A stretch of 64,000 nt of DNA. Source: Mesorhizobium sp. M1C.F.Ca.ET.210.01.1.1. GTDB lineage: Bacteria; Pseudomonadota; Alphaproteobacteria; Rhizobiales; Rhizobiaceae. The first letter of the stretch is position 1. Each line of letters opens with the position of its first letter. The notes beneath the pieces are model-generated. The model made no database searches, was not told the DNA's origin, and saw only the letters and a list, made by a program, of their open reading frames with translations. Positions 44,052-52,456 of the stretch are shown here, piece after piece. The stretch lies in assembly GCF_004791585.1 (NCBI RefSeq), contig NZ_SRUU01000002.1:310001-374000 (forward strand), written 5' to 3'. The position numbers were made by a program, and so were the translations under genes.

Positions 44052-45074
44052 ATGAATTACCGATCGATTTCAGACATGAACGACGCGATCGTGCGGAACC
44101 TGCACCGGCTGCCGCGCGACATAGACCTGGTGGTCGGCGTGCCGAGAAGCGGCATACTCGCCGCGACCCTGGTCAGCCTGACGGCGAACATCCCGATGAC
44201 CGATCTCGACAGTTTCCTCGCCGGCAAGATCTACACGTCGGGAATCACCAAGCGGCGCGCCGCGCTCGACCGGCAGCATTCCGAGATGCGCAAGATCCTG
44301 GTGATCGACGACAGCGTTGCCGGCGGCAACGCCATGCGTGATGCGCAAAACAAGATCGCCGCCGCCGGCATCCAGGGCGATTTCGTCTATGCCGCGGTGT
44401 TCGGCCTTTCGTTGCAGCACAAGGAGACCGACGTCGTCTTCGAGGTCGTGCCGCATCCGCGTATGTTCCAGTGGAACTTCATGCATCACATCTTCCTCGA
44501 GCAATGCTGCGTCGACATCGACGGCGTGCTCTGCCTCGATCCGACCGAGGAAGAAAACGACGATGGGCCTGCCTACGAGAAATTTCTCGCCGAGGCGCGG
44601 CCTTTGCTCGGGCCGACCCGCAAGATCGGCTGGCTGGTGACCAGCCGGCTGGAAAAGTACCGCAGGCTGACCGAGGCCTGGCTCGCCAAGCATGAGATCA
44701 AATACGACCACCTGATCATGCTCGACCTGCCGAGCAAGGCGGAGCGGCAGCGGCTCGGCGCGCATGGCAGCTTCAAGGCCGAGTTCTATCGCAAATCCGA
44801 CGCCATCCTTTTCATCGAAAGCGAGCACGAACAGGCGCTCAAGATCGCCAGGCTGTCGGGCAAGCCGGTCCTGTGCGTCGAGACCAATATCGTCAGCTTT
44901 CCCGATGCCCTCTCGCTGCCGGCGCTGGAGCAGGCCGCCCGCAACCTTCCGGCGCGTCTCAGGCAGGTCAATTCGCCCGACGGGCGCACGGCGGTCGCCA
45001 AGAAAATGGCACGGATGCTACTCGGCGAGCGCGGCTATGAAACGCTGAAGAGCCGGGTCAAGCGACCGGCCTGA
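44052..45074 (+). CDS. Phosphoribosyltransferase-HAD two-domain protein
   Basis: Protein of 340 residues without a name known to me. Residues 1-130 match a type I phosphoribosyltransferase: VVGVPRSGILAA and the PRPP loop KILVIDDSVAGGNAM. From about residue 155 a HAD-like phosphatase domain begins with VDIDGVLCLDPTEEE (DxDGV motif) and continues with LVTSRLEKYRRLTEAWL. It follows the flippase gene by 77 bp. A sugar-phosphate or PRPP-linked donor function in exopolysaccharide synthesis is conceivable but not shown. Confidence 0.75.
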   Translation: MNYRSISDMNDAIVRNLHRLPRDIDLVVGVPRSGILAATLVSLTANIPMTDLDSFLAGKIYTSGITKRRAALDRQHSEMRKILVIDDSVAGGNAMRDAQNKIAAAGIQGDFVYAAVFGLSLQHKETDVVFEVVPHPRMFQWNFMHHIFLEQCCVDIDGVLCLDPTEEENDDGPAYEKFLAEARPLLGPTRKIGWLVTSRLEKYRRLTEAWLAKHEIKYDHLIMLDLPSKAERQRLGAHGSFKAEFYRKSDAILFIESEHEQALKIARLSGKPVLCVETNIVSFPDALSLPALEQAARNLPARLRQVNSPDGRTAVAKKMARMLLGERGYETLKSRVKRPA

Positions 45075-45218
45075 CCATCTTGGCGGCGGGGAGCCAAGGA
45101 ACCGTCGGGCAATCGTTGTTGGAGTCCGCCACATGGACGCCACGCGCAGAAAATTGTTGGCAAGCGTACGGACCTCGGCGTCGCTTAAAGCCGCTGTTGC
45201 CGGATGCCGCGGCCCGGG

Positions 45219-46298
45219 CTATGCCGCGCGGCGGGCGCGCTGCTGCGCCGCCTTGTCGAGCAGCGCAAAGAAGGTGGCGAACTGGCGTTCGGGGTCGAGC
45301 TCCGCGCGCTCGGAGAAGGCGCGAGCCGCGGTGGAAAGCCGTTCATACTCCTTTTTGTCGTTCCACAGCCGCCTCACCGCCTCGACCCAGTCCGCGAGCG
45401 GCGCGTCATAGTCCAACACCACGCCGCCGGAACCGATCGCCTCGGGCAGGCCGCCCCGCCGCGAGCCGACGACCGGGATGCCGCTGCAATGGGCTTCCGA
45501 AGCGACGCGGCCCCAGGCCTCTTCCCATTTGCTCGGCGCGAGCAGGATCCTGGTTCGGCCATAGACCGTCTTCATGTCGTTGGTGCGGCTCTCCAGCTTG
45601 ATGTTGGCGAATGGCGCGATGGTCTCGCCGATGCGGGCGCGTTGATCGTCATCCAGCTTCCAACTCTCGACGAACAGGAACGGGATCTCAGGGCATGCGG
45701 CACCGATCTTCACCGCAAGATCGAAACCCTTCTCCTCGTTGGGGTTGATGAAGGTGACGAACTCGCCGGTCGTCGGTGTGCTGTACAGTGCGGGGTTGAT
45801 GGTCGGCGGCAGGACCGTCGAATCGATACCGAACTCCCGCTTGTAAGTGCGCGCCGTGAATTCGGAATTGGCGATGTAGTGGGCGGAATTCAACTCGCGC
45901 AGGTCGCCGCCCAATTCGTGGAACTCGACGTTCCTCAGATAGACGACCAACGGCACGCCCTCGGCCTGCAGCGCCTTGCCGAGCGGTACCGACTTGTGGC
46001 ACTGCACCACCGCGACATCCGGCTTCATCTTCTCGACGGCAAACCGGGCTGCTTCCCAGGGAAACCAGGCGCGCACCACCGGATAGCCCGGAAAGCTGTC
46101 AATGACCGCGGGCTGCCGCAGCAGCTTCATCTTGGCGCGCGCCCTGAAGCCGAAGAAGCCGTCTCCGAACAGGGCAGCGAGCACCGATGCCTCATGTCCG
46201 TGCTCGATCAGCTGCTCGGCCAGGTGATGCGTGCTCGACTGGACACCGCCGCTGAATTCGGGCGTGTATCCATTGCCGCCTGCGAAAATCACTTTCAT
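45219..46298 (-). CDS. Family-4 glycosyltransferase
   Basis: GT-B retaining transferase of 359 residues: N-terminal MKVIFAGGNGYTPEFSGGVQ with the acceptor-side loop, then the donor motif LLAPSKWEEAWGRVASEAHCSGIPVVGSRRGGLPEAI, given here by its key points SKWEEAWGRV, E-A and GGLPE. It has no counterpart in the basic succinoglycan set and lies downstream of UDP-glucose dehydrogenase and GMC genes on the same strand. It may add the uronic acid or another extra sugar. Confidence 0.85.
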   Translation of the reverse strand: MKVIFAGGNGYTPEFSGGVQSSTHHLAEQLIEHGHEASVLAALFGDGFFGFRARAKMKLLRQPAVIDSFPGYPVVRAWFPWEAARFAVEKMKPDVAVVQCHKSVPLGKALQAEGVPLVVYLRNVEFHELGGDLRELNSAHYIANSEFTARTYKREFGIDSTVLPPTINPALYSTPTTGEFVTFINPNEEKGFDLAVKIGAACPEIPFLFVESWKLDDDQRARIGETIAPFANIKLESRTNDMKTVYGRTRILLAPSKWEEAWGRVASEAHCSGIPVVGSRRGGLPEAIGSGGVVLDYDAPLADWVEAVRRLWNDKKEYERLSTAARAFSERAELDPERQFATFFALLDKAAQQRARRAA

Positions 46299-46359
46299 GG
46301 GCTCGGCTCCTTGTCACGTTCTTCTGTTTGGCCCGACCGCGTTTGTCCGCCGCGCGACT

Positions 46360-46803
46360 TCAGGCATTCTGCAGCTCGAGATTGGCGAAGGGATTGGTGC
46401 ATGGGTGCCAGCCGGTGAAGCGGATCGGATCATTGGGCGAACTGCGCCAGGCGTAGTCGGTCAGCATATGGAACTCGGCGACAACCCAGCGCTCGAAATT
46501 CCCGACATCCTGCTGCTTCTGCCTGGGCAGGAACTCGCGCGCCTTGTCGAGCTTCACGGTCTCCAAAAGCGTCACCGCGTCCGCCAGCTTGTCGCTTGGG
46601 AACACCCACGGGTTGCGGTTGCGGAATTCGAGCACGAATTGCTGCAGATGCTCGATACGCATGTTGAGCGGCCCGAAATATTTCTCCAGCGTGACGCGGA
46701 CCAGATCCTCATCCGAGAAGGAGGATACGGCCGCAGCGGCAATGCCGGTCGAGGCGATACCGCCGGCAACTACGGCAAGCGCGGTGCGTCGCGTGATCTT
46801 CAT
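46360..46803 (-). CDS. Tat-signal small subunit of the GMC oxidoreductase
   Basis: Protein of 147 residues. The N-terminus KITRRTALAVVAGGIAS is a twin-arginine signal. The mature part resembles gluconate 2-dehydrogenase subunit 3-type proteins (SFSDEDLVRVTLEKYFGPL; later NPFANLEL). Such subunits carry the flavoprotein across the membrane. The ATG at 46803 follows GGAGGGACC. The gene starts 11 bp after the GMC stop. Confidence 0.75.
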   Translation of the reverse strand: MKITRRTALAVVAGGIASTGIAAAAVSSFSDEDLVRVTLEKYFGPLNMRIEHLQQFVLEFRNRNPWVFPSDKLADAVTLLETVKLDKAREFLPRQKQQDVGNFERWVVAEFHMLTDYAWRSSPNDPIRFTGWHPCTNPFANLELQNA

Positions 46804-46814
46804 CGGTCCCTCCC

Positions 46815-48260
46815 TCATGCCAGCCGGCCCGCCGCCCGCAACGAAAGCGCGGCGGCGGTCAGGCTTGGGTTGGCGCAGGAGCAGCTCGGATAGGTGCTGG
46901 TGCCGACAACGACGAGGTTGCGGAGCTTGTGGTGGATCATGTCGCGGTCGACCACCGAGTCGGCCGGGCCGGTGCCCATCCGCAAGGTGCCCTGCACATG
47001 CGACTCGGTCGGCCTTATGCCGCGATCGAAGATCTGCTCGACCGGCAGCGGCTTGAGCAGCGCCGGCAGCCGCTCGAGCGCCTTGGCCATGCCTTTGGTG
47101 GCATAGTCGGACGCGCCCTTGAAGCTGACGAAGGCGTTCTCGTCCTGGTCGAGGATCACCCGGTTTTCCGGGTCGAGCAGGTTTTCGGTGACGATGACCA
47201 GCGGCAGCACTTGCCTGAGCCGCCCCTTCTCCGCCCGCATGCCATGCTGCCAACGGTTCTCGAAATAGACCAGGGCCGCCGCGTGCTCGGCGCGGTGCGG
47301 GCCGTCATAGAGGCCGAAATTCAGGCCGGTGGTGATGGTGCTGCCGTCGAAATTGTCGACACCGTCGAGATAGACCTCGTAGTTCCAGCCATAGGATTCG
47401 TGCAGGCCGAGCCCGACGAACTCGCCGCCGAGCCCGGAGCGCAGCATGATCGCCGGGCTCTGGATGGCATTGGCGCCGAGGATCACAAGGTCGCCGCTGA
47501 CCGAATATTCCTTGCCGTTGCGCATGAAGGCGACCGAACGGACCGAGCCGCCGGAATGGTCGAGCCGGCGCACCTCGGCGCCAAGGCACACCGACACGTC
47601 CGCGTGCTGGAAGACATGCATCAGACCGTTGTTGACGGTGAACTTGGCGTCGACCGGGCACAGCCAGCATCTAAGGTTGGCGCAGCAGGAGGTGCGCTGC
47701 GCCGTCGCCACGCGGGCGCGGGCGGTCGGCATGACGAAATGCTGCTCCGGCTGCGCCGCCTTCATCATCCGGTCCGGCGTCGACATGCGGTGCGGCGGCT
47801 GCGGGAACGGCCGCGAGCGCGGCAGCATCCGGGCCATGTCGGGATCGCCGGAGATCGACATGACGTCCTCGGCATCGCAGTAGAACGGCTCCAACTCGTC
47901 ATAGCTGATCGGCCAGTCGTTGCCGACGCCGTAGGTGCTCTTCAGCTTGAAGTCGTTGGGGTGGAAGCGCGGCGTCTGTGCGAACCAGCAATTGGTGCCG
48001 CCGCCGAGGCCGATGGTGTAGTTCCACGGCTTGTCGGCGTTGTCGGTCTTATAGGTGCTCTCGTCGTCTATGTCGGTGTTGGCGTTCTGGCTGAGCTGCC
48101 ATTCATGCGTGTTGTGGCGGCCCCATTCCAGCACCAGGACGCGGGCTTTGCGCCGCTTCAGGAACTCATGCAGGAAAAAGGCTGAACCGAAACCGGAACC
48201 GATGACGACGAGATCGAAACGCTCGTTAGCGATTTGTTCGGGCTGAACGTCCAGCACCAT
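46815..48260 (-). CDS. GMC-family FAD oxidoreductase
   Basis: Flavoprotein of 481 residues that oxidises an alcohol group, probably of a sugar. FAD motif VVIGSGFGSAFFLHEFLKR is at residues 18-36, YTIGLGGGTNCWFAQTPRF follows, and the C-terminal active-site region has SHVQGTLRMG and CSCANPSLTAAALSLR. A Cys-rich stretch CCANLRCWLCPVDAKF is unusual and could bind a metal. It has no signal peptide; the Tat subunit downstream may export it. No cytochrome c subunit was found next to it. Confidence 0.87.
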   Translation of the reverse strand: MVLDVQPEQIANERFDLVVIGSGFGSAFFLHEFLKRRKARVLVLEWGRHNTHEWQLSQNANTDIDDESTYKTDNADKPWNYTIGLGGGTNCWFAQTPRFHPNDFKLKSTYGVGNDWPISYDELEPFYCDAEDVMSISGDPDMARMLPRSRPFPQPPHRMSTPDRMMKAAQPEQHFVMPTARARVATAQRTSCCANLRCWLCPVDAKFTVNNGLMHVFQHADVSVCLGAEVRRLDHSGGSVRSVAFMRNGKEYSVSGDLVILGANAIQSPAIMLRSGLGGEFVGLGLHESYGWNYEVYLDGVDNFDGSTITTGLNFGLYDGPHRAEHAAALVYFENRWQHGMRAEKGRLRQVLPLVIVTENLLDPENRVILDQDENAFVSFKGASDYATKGMAKALERLPALLKPLPVEQIFDRGIRPTESHVQGTLRMGTGPADSVVDRDMIHHKLRNLVVVGTSTYPSCSCANPSLTAAALSLRAAGRLA

Positions 48261-48371
48261 CAGATCGAACCCTTTCCCGAAACGCGCACGATCATTTGTC
48301 GGCCCCGCATCATTGTCGGCCCCATTGTCGTTCGCCGGAACCGCCTGGCGGGAAGCTGGCCGCGGACGCCG

Positions 48372-49703
48372 TCATGCCGCCATCCTGCCGATCGAATGAT
48401 ATTCGATGCCGTAGCGCGCGATGACCTTCGGATCGTAGAGATTGCGGCCGTCGAAGATGACCGGCGTGGTCAGCGCGTCCTTGAGCGCGTCGAAGGAGGG
48501 GGCCCTGAAGCTCTTCCATTCGGTGCAGATCAGCAGCGCGTCGGCGCCGCGCAGCGCCGCTTCCTTGGTGCCGCAGAGCAAAAGGTCGTCGCGCAGTCCG
48601 TAGATGGCCTGGCATTCCTGCATCGCCTCGGGATCATAGGCCTGCACCTTGGCGCCGGCGGCCCACAACGCCTCCATCAGGGTGCGCGACGGGGCCTCGC
48701 GCATGTCGTCGGTATTCGGCTTGAAGGCGAGCCCCCAGAGGGCGAAGGTCCTGCCCTTGAGGTTGCCCTGGAAGTAGCGGTTGACCTTCTCGAACAGCAC
48801 CGATTTCTGCGCATTGTTGCGCTCCTCGACGGCGCGCAGCAGCTTGGCGTCGAACTTGACGCCCTCGGCGGTCTTGATGAGCGCCCGAACATCCTTCGGG
48901 AAACAGGACCCGCCATAGCCGAGGCCTGGATAGATGAAGTGGTAGCCGATGCGCGGATCCGAGCCGATGCCCTTGCGCACCTCCTCGATGTCGGCGCCCA
49001 GCTGCTCGGCGAGATTGGCCATCTCGTTCATGAAGCTGATCTTGGTCGCCAGCATGCAGTTGGCAGCATATTTGGTGAACTCGGCGCTGCGCACGTCCAT
49101 CACGATCATCTTCTCGTGGTTGCGGTTGAACGGCGCATAGAGCTCGCGCATCACCGCCTCGGTGTCCTCGCTCGACGTGCCGACGATGATGCGGTCCGGC
49201 CTCATGCAGTCGGCGACGGCCGAGCCTTCCTTGAGGAATTCCGGGTTGGAGGCGACGTCGAAGCGGAGATCCTCACGGCCGCGCGCCTTCAGCGTCTCGG
49301 CGATCCTTTGCTTGATCTTCTCGCAGGTTCCGACCGGCACGGTCGATTTGCCGACGACGATCTTGGGCTCTTCCATCTCGCGGCCGATAGCCTCGGCGAC
49401 GGCGAGCACGTATTTCAGGTCGGCCGAGCCGTCCTCGCCGGGCGGCGTGCCGACCGCGATCATCTGGATCTGGCCGTGCTTGACCGCGGCGGCGGCGTCG
49501 GTGGTGAAACGGATGCGGCCGGCGGCGTGGTTCTCTTTAACGAGAGCTTCCAGTCCCGGTTCGAAAATCGGGATGAAGCCCTGATTGAGCCGCTCCACCT
49601 TCGCTTCATCGATGTCGACGCACACCACTTCGTGCCCGACCTCCGCGAGCACCGCGGCCTGGACGAGACCGACATAGCCAATTCCAAACACCGTCAAGTT
49701 CAT
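48372..49703 (-). CDS. UDP-glucose 6-dehydrogenase
   Basis: Cytoplasmic NAD-dependent enzyme of 443 residues making UDP-glucuronate. NAD motif [20 protein letters not shown], the catalytic Cys in [14 protein letters not shown], and the UDP-binding C-terminal domain ([16 protein letters not shown]) are all intact. Succinoglycan itself has no uronic acid, so this gene inside an exo locus suggests a glucuronate-containing polymer. First of a possible minus-strand operon with the GMC pair and the GT4 gene. Confidence 0.94.
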   Translation of the reverse strand: MNLTVFGIGYVGLVQAAVLAEVGHEVVCVDIDEAKVERLNQGFIPIFEPGLEALVKENHAAGRIRFTTDAAAAVKHGQIQMIAVGTPPGEDGSADLKYVLAVAEAIGREMEEPKIVVGKSTVPVGTCEKIKQRIAETLKARGREDLRFDVASNPEFLKEGSAVADCMRPDRIIVGTSSEDTEAVMRELYAPFNRNHEKMIVMDVRSAEFTKYAANCMLATKISFMNEMANLAEQLGADIEEVRKGIGSDPRIGYHFIYPGLGYGGSCFPKDVRALIKTAEGVKFDAKLLRAVEERNNAQKSVLFEKVNRYFQGNLKGRTFALWGLAFKPNTDDMREAPSRTLMEALWAAGAKVQAYDPEAMQECQAIYGLRDDLLLCGTKEAALRGADALLICTEWKSFRAPSFDALKDALTTPVIFDGRNLYDPKVIARYGIEYHSIGRMAA

Positions 49704-49791
49704 TCGGTTCTGTTCCTGTTCAAGGCCGGGCCCGAAAATGGCCTGGCCGGTTCTTGGTGTCCCCTAGGCCGGATCGGCCCAGTTAGTTCTC

Positions 49792-49876
49792 TATGATCTT
49801 ATCCGAACCGAAGGCCGGCGTCGCAAAAACCGGTTCCCACTTTTCGCCGGCGCTGACCTTCGGCCCGGGATCATGC
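49792..49876. repeat. Rhizobial palindromic element with a paired insertion
   Basis: The ends TATGATCTTATCCGA and CCCGGGATCATGCC with the centre AAAACCGGTTCCCACTTTTC match an element that is very common between genes in Rhizobiales. Here two extra blocks, ACCGAAGGCCGGCG and GCCGGCGCTGACCTTCGG, sit on the two arms and are largely complementary, so the hairpin is lengthened rather than broken. It lies between exoK and the UDP-glucose dehydrogenase gene. Confidence 0.55.
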
Positions 49877-49877
49877 C

Positions 49878-50741
49878 CTAGTTGCTGTTATTTATGCTGC
49901 ATGCCAGCGATTCCGGGAACTGGCACGGCTGTCCCAAAGCGGTAAAAGCTATGCGCTTGACCTGCATGGACACCTCGCGGCCGGGATCGGCGAAGGCGCC
50001 CATCCAGCTGGTCAGCTTGTCGCTGCCCCACAGGCTGAAGAATATCTTTTGCGGATTGGTCGGCAATTCATCCGGATTGGTCACCTCGTTGACCAGCTTG
50101 CCGTTGACATACCAGCGCAGCCGGTTCTTCTCCCAGACGAAGCCGTAGTCGTTGAAGCCCTTGTCGGCGCCGCCTTCGACATCGACAAGCTTGCCGTTCT
50201 TCGGCTTGCCCTGGATATAGCTGTTCACCTGGACCTTCGACGGATCCTTGGTGAGGACCTCGAAGTCGATCTCGTCCCAGGGCTTTTTGTCCTGCGGCCC
50301 GATATAGGTGAAGAAGGCGGCGTTGAGGCCGGAGCCGGTGTCGGTCTTCATGCGCGCCTCATAGACGCCGTAACCGAAGCGCTGCTTGGTCTGGATCTCG
50401 GCGCAAGCGAACTCGCGGTCCTTCAGCTTGCGTTTCTCGAAGCCCAGCGAAAGCACGCCGTCGGAGAGCCGGACAAGGTCCTTCGACCAGATGCAGTTCT
50501 GGTGCGCGCCGTTGCTCCAGCCGTCGGACACGAACCAGCGCGAACGATCGAAGTTCGAGAAATTGTCGACGAAGGACGGCGCGCTCTGCATGTCCTGGGC
50601 CCGCGCCGGAGCCGCGACAAAAGCGGCCGCAGCCGCGAACAGCGCAGCTGCCAGGCCGAGCCAAAGGCCCCGCCCGTTCGAGTGCGCGCGCGGCATGCGG
50701 CAAGCCACCGCCGCTGTGGTGTTGTTCGGATATACGCTCAT
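49878..50741 (-). CDS. exoK: Family-16 endo-beta-glycanase, ExoK-like
   Basis: Secreted glycosidase of 287 residues. Residues 1-48 form a long signal peptide with a basic part and AAALFAAAAAFVAAPARA before the mature start. The GH16 catalytic site is visible as WDEIDFEVL (nucleophile and acid-base glutamates around EIDFE), with the beta-jelly-roll strands around it. ExoK cuts nascent polysaccharide and sets the low-molecular-weight fraction. The ATG at 50741 skips ten upstream codons. Confidence 0.88.
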   Translation of the reverse strand: MSVYPNNTTAAVACRMPRAHSNGRGLWLGLAAALFAAAAAFVAAPARAQDMQSAPSFVDNFSNFDRSRWFVSDGWSNGAHQNCIWSKDLVRLSDGVLSLGFEKRKLKDREFACAEIQTKQRFGYGVYEARMKTDTGSGLNAAFFTYIGPQDKKPWDEIDFEVLTKDPSKVQVNSYIQGKPKNGKLVDVEGGADKGFNDYGFVWEKNRLRWYVNGKLVNEVTNPDELPTNPQKIFFSLWGSDKLTSWMGAFADPGREVSMQVKRIAFTALGQPCQFPESLACSINNSN

Positions 50742-50871
50742 AACAAACTTACCTTGTGTTGTCCGCCCCAACCCAAAGTCATTCCTGGCTCGCCTCCAGC
50801 GCGCCGCTTCCGATCCGCTGCCCTTTGAACTCCTCTATGGTCTCGTATCGATGACAGTGTCCGCGGAGCGT

Positions 50872-51252
50872 TCAGCCTCGTCCCGCCGACTTCGCCAGTC
50901 CGGCCGCCTGCGCACCATCCTCGACAATAGCGTCGAGCGAATGACGCAGGTCCTTCATCAGGCCCTTCTGGCGCGCGAGCTCGGCAATGCGCCGCTCGTA
51001 GTTCAAAATCGCGCCGGTCATGGCGCTGACGTCCGACGACTTGTCTGTCGATGCGGAGCCGTTCTCCATGGCTTCGACAAGGAAGGCCGCGTTGGCTGCG
51101 GTCGACCGATAGCGATTCTCCAGCCCGGCCTTCTCCGCCTCGATCTCGGCGCTGATCTGGTCGAAGAGCTTCGCCAGACGGTCGAAACGCTGGAGGTCGG
51201 TCTGCCGGTCGCGGGCCGGTTCCCTGGATCTGAAGCCAAAAATCGAAGCCAT
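50872..51252 (-). CDS. Hypothetical coiled-coil protein in the exo locus
   Basis: Protein of 126 residues, mainly helical and charged. The segment DRLAKLFDQISAEIEAEKAG and the region MTGAILNYERRIAELARQKG have heptad-like hydrophobic spacing. No signal, membrane segment or known motif is seen. It is on the same strand as exoK and the exoU-like gene. The ATG at 51252 is preferred over 51297, since the latter would overlap the TTGCTGCACCGCAACAT motif at 51271. The function is unknown. Confidence 0.55.
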   Translation of the reverse strand: MASIFGFRSREPARDRQTDLQRFDRLAKLFDQISAEIEAEKAGLENRYRSTAANAAFLVEAMENGSASTDKSSDVSAMTGAILNYERRIAELARQKGLMKDLRHSLDAIVEDGAQAAGLAKSAGRG

Positions 51253-51270
51253 ACGATCGGCCTTCCGGAA

Positions 51271-51287
51271 TTGCTGCACCGCAACAT
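51271..51287. promoter_or_regulatory. TTGCTGCACCGCAACAT motif before the coiled-coil/exoK genes
   Basis: Differs by two bases from the copy at 42332-42348 and is the reverse-complement form of the TGTTGC-NN-TGCAGCA motif before exoY. It lies 19 bp before the ATG at 51252, so it could overlap the promoter or leader. Confidence 0.45.
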
Positions 51288-51378
51288 AGACTGCCATTCT
51301 CGGCGCAAGTAGGCAACCTTGTAGTTTCGGAAAGCGGATTTTTTTGGGTATCGCCCCGACGTCGGCGCCCTTGTGCGA

Positions 51379-52395
51379 TCATTCGTTCGCGGCATTTGTT
51401 GCCGACATCAGGAAGCGCGTCGGCGGCACTTGCTGCTTTGCAGCAATGCCGGCGCGGCGCAACAATGCCTCCAGCTTGTCGGCGGCCACGCCGAGAACGA
51501 TCGGGATCAGATTGGACTGGCTGGCGAAGGCATAGGCGGCGGCCGATGCCAGGCCGCGTTCCGCCTTCACATCGAGGAAATTGCGCAGCCGGTATTTGTC
51601 GCGCACATGGCGCTCGTGGCGCCGCAAGGCGGCCTTCGAGCCTTCAGGAAGGTTGTTGAGCGCCAACAGCGCCAGGTCGGCATCGGCAAGCAGCTTCAGG
51701 TCCTGCGTCCTGTGGCGGCCGCTGAGCGAATCGGCGCGAACGATCGCGCCGTAGCCGCAGGACTTGATGACCTTGAAACGCGCCCCGCAAGCGACAGCGC
51801 GCGCATAGAGCTCGTAGTCCTCGCCGAGCCGCAGGTTTTCGTCGTAGCTCAGACCGTGGCGCTCGAGGAATGCCCGGCTGATCACCGGCTTTAGAAAGCC
51901 CAGTTCGCCGCGCAGTACGCGGCGGCGGGAAATGTTGCCATCGACGAAGCGTTCGAAATCGAGGAATTGCGGCTCGGGTGCAAAGGACGGAGCCGCGACC
52001 TTGGTGGGGTCGGTCGCGGCATCATCCCTGATCAGCATGATGTTGTCGGCAGCGAAATCCCAGTCGGCGCTGGCGAAAAGCCTGCGGAAGCGGCCCTCGA
52101 GGAAGAAATCGTCGGCGTCGAGGATGCTGATGAAAGGCGAGGTGGAGGCCTTGATCGCAGCGTTGCGGGCAAAGGAGGGCCCGCGATTGACGTCGAGACG
52201 CATCACCTTGAGCCTGCCGCTGCCGTCATCGGCGCCACGGGCCACATTCTGCGTATCGTCGGTCGAGGCGTCGTCGATCACGACGACTTCGGCCACCTCC
52301 GCCTCGCGCAAGGCAGAAGCGATGGCGACCGGTATGGTCCGCGCCGCGTTGCGGGCGGCGATGATGACGCAGACCCTGGAGGTCGTCACGGGCAT
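51379..52395 (-). CDS. Family-2 glycosyltransferase, ExoU/ExoW-like
   Basis: GT-A transferase of 338 residues: RVCVIIAARNAARTIPVAIA, VVVIDDASTDDTQNVA, and ILDADDFFLEGRF with the metal-binding DADD. It is similar in build to the ExoO-like protein. ExoU or ExoW are the likely counterparts, since these lie near exoX/exoY in Sinorhizobium, but I cannot tell which. It lies 61 bp downstream of the nucleotidyltransferase gene on the same strand. Confidence 0.85.
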   Translation of the reverse strand: MPVTTSRVCVIIAARNAARTIPVAIASALREAEVAEVVVIDDASTDDTQNVARGADDGSGRLKVMRLDVNRGPSFARNAAIKASTSPFISILDADDFFLEGRFRRLFASADWDFAADNIMLIRDDAATDPTKVAAPSFAPEPQFLDFERFVDGNISRRRVLRGELGFLKPVISRAFLERHGLSYDENLRLGEDYELYARAVACGARFKVIKSCGYGAIVRADSLSGRHRTQDLKLLADADLALLALNNLPEGSKAALRRHERHVRDKYRLRNFLDVKAERGLASAAAYAFASQSNLIPIVLGVAADKLEALLRRAGIAAKQQVPPTRFLMSATNAANE

Positions 52396-52456
52396 GGTTC
52401 ACCTTTCGATTGCATGAGTGACAGCCCGCCCGTGATCTTGAATGCAAAACCGGTCT

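Noticed and set aside
48234..49796. 520-codon plus-strand frame opposite the UDP-glucose dehydrogenase gene
   Set aside because: The reverse strand encodes a fully conserved enzyme; the shadow has no family-like features.
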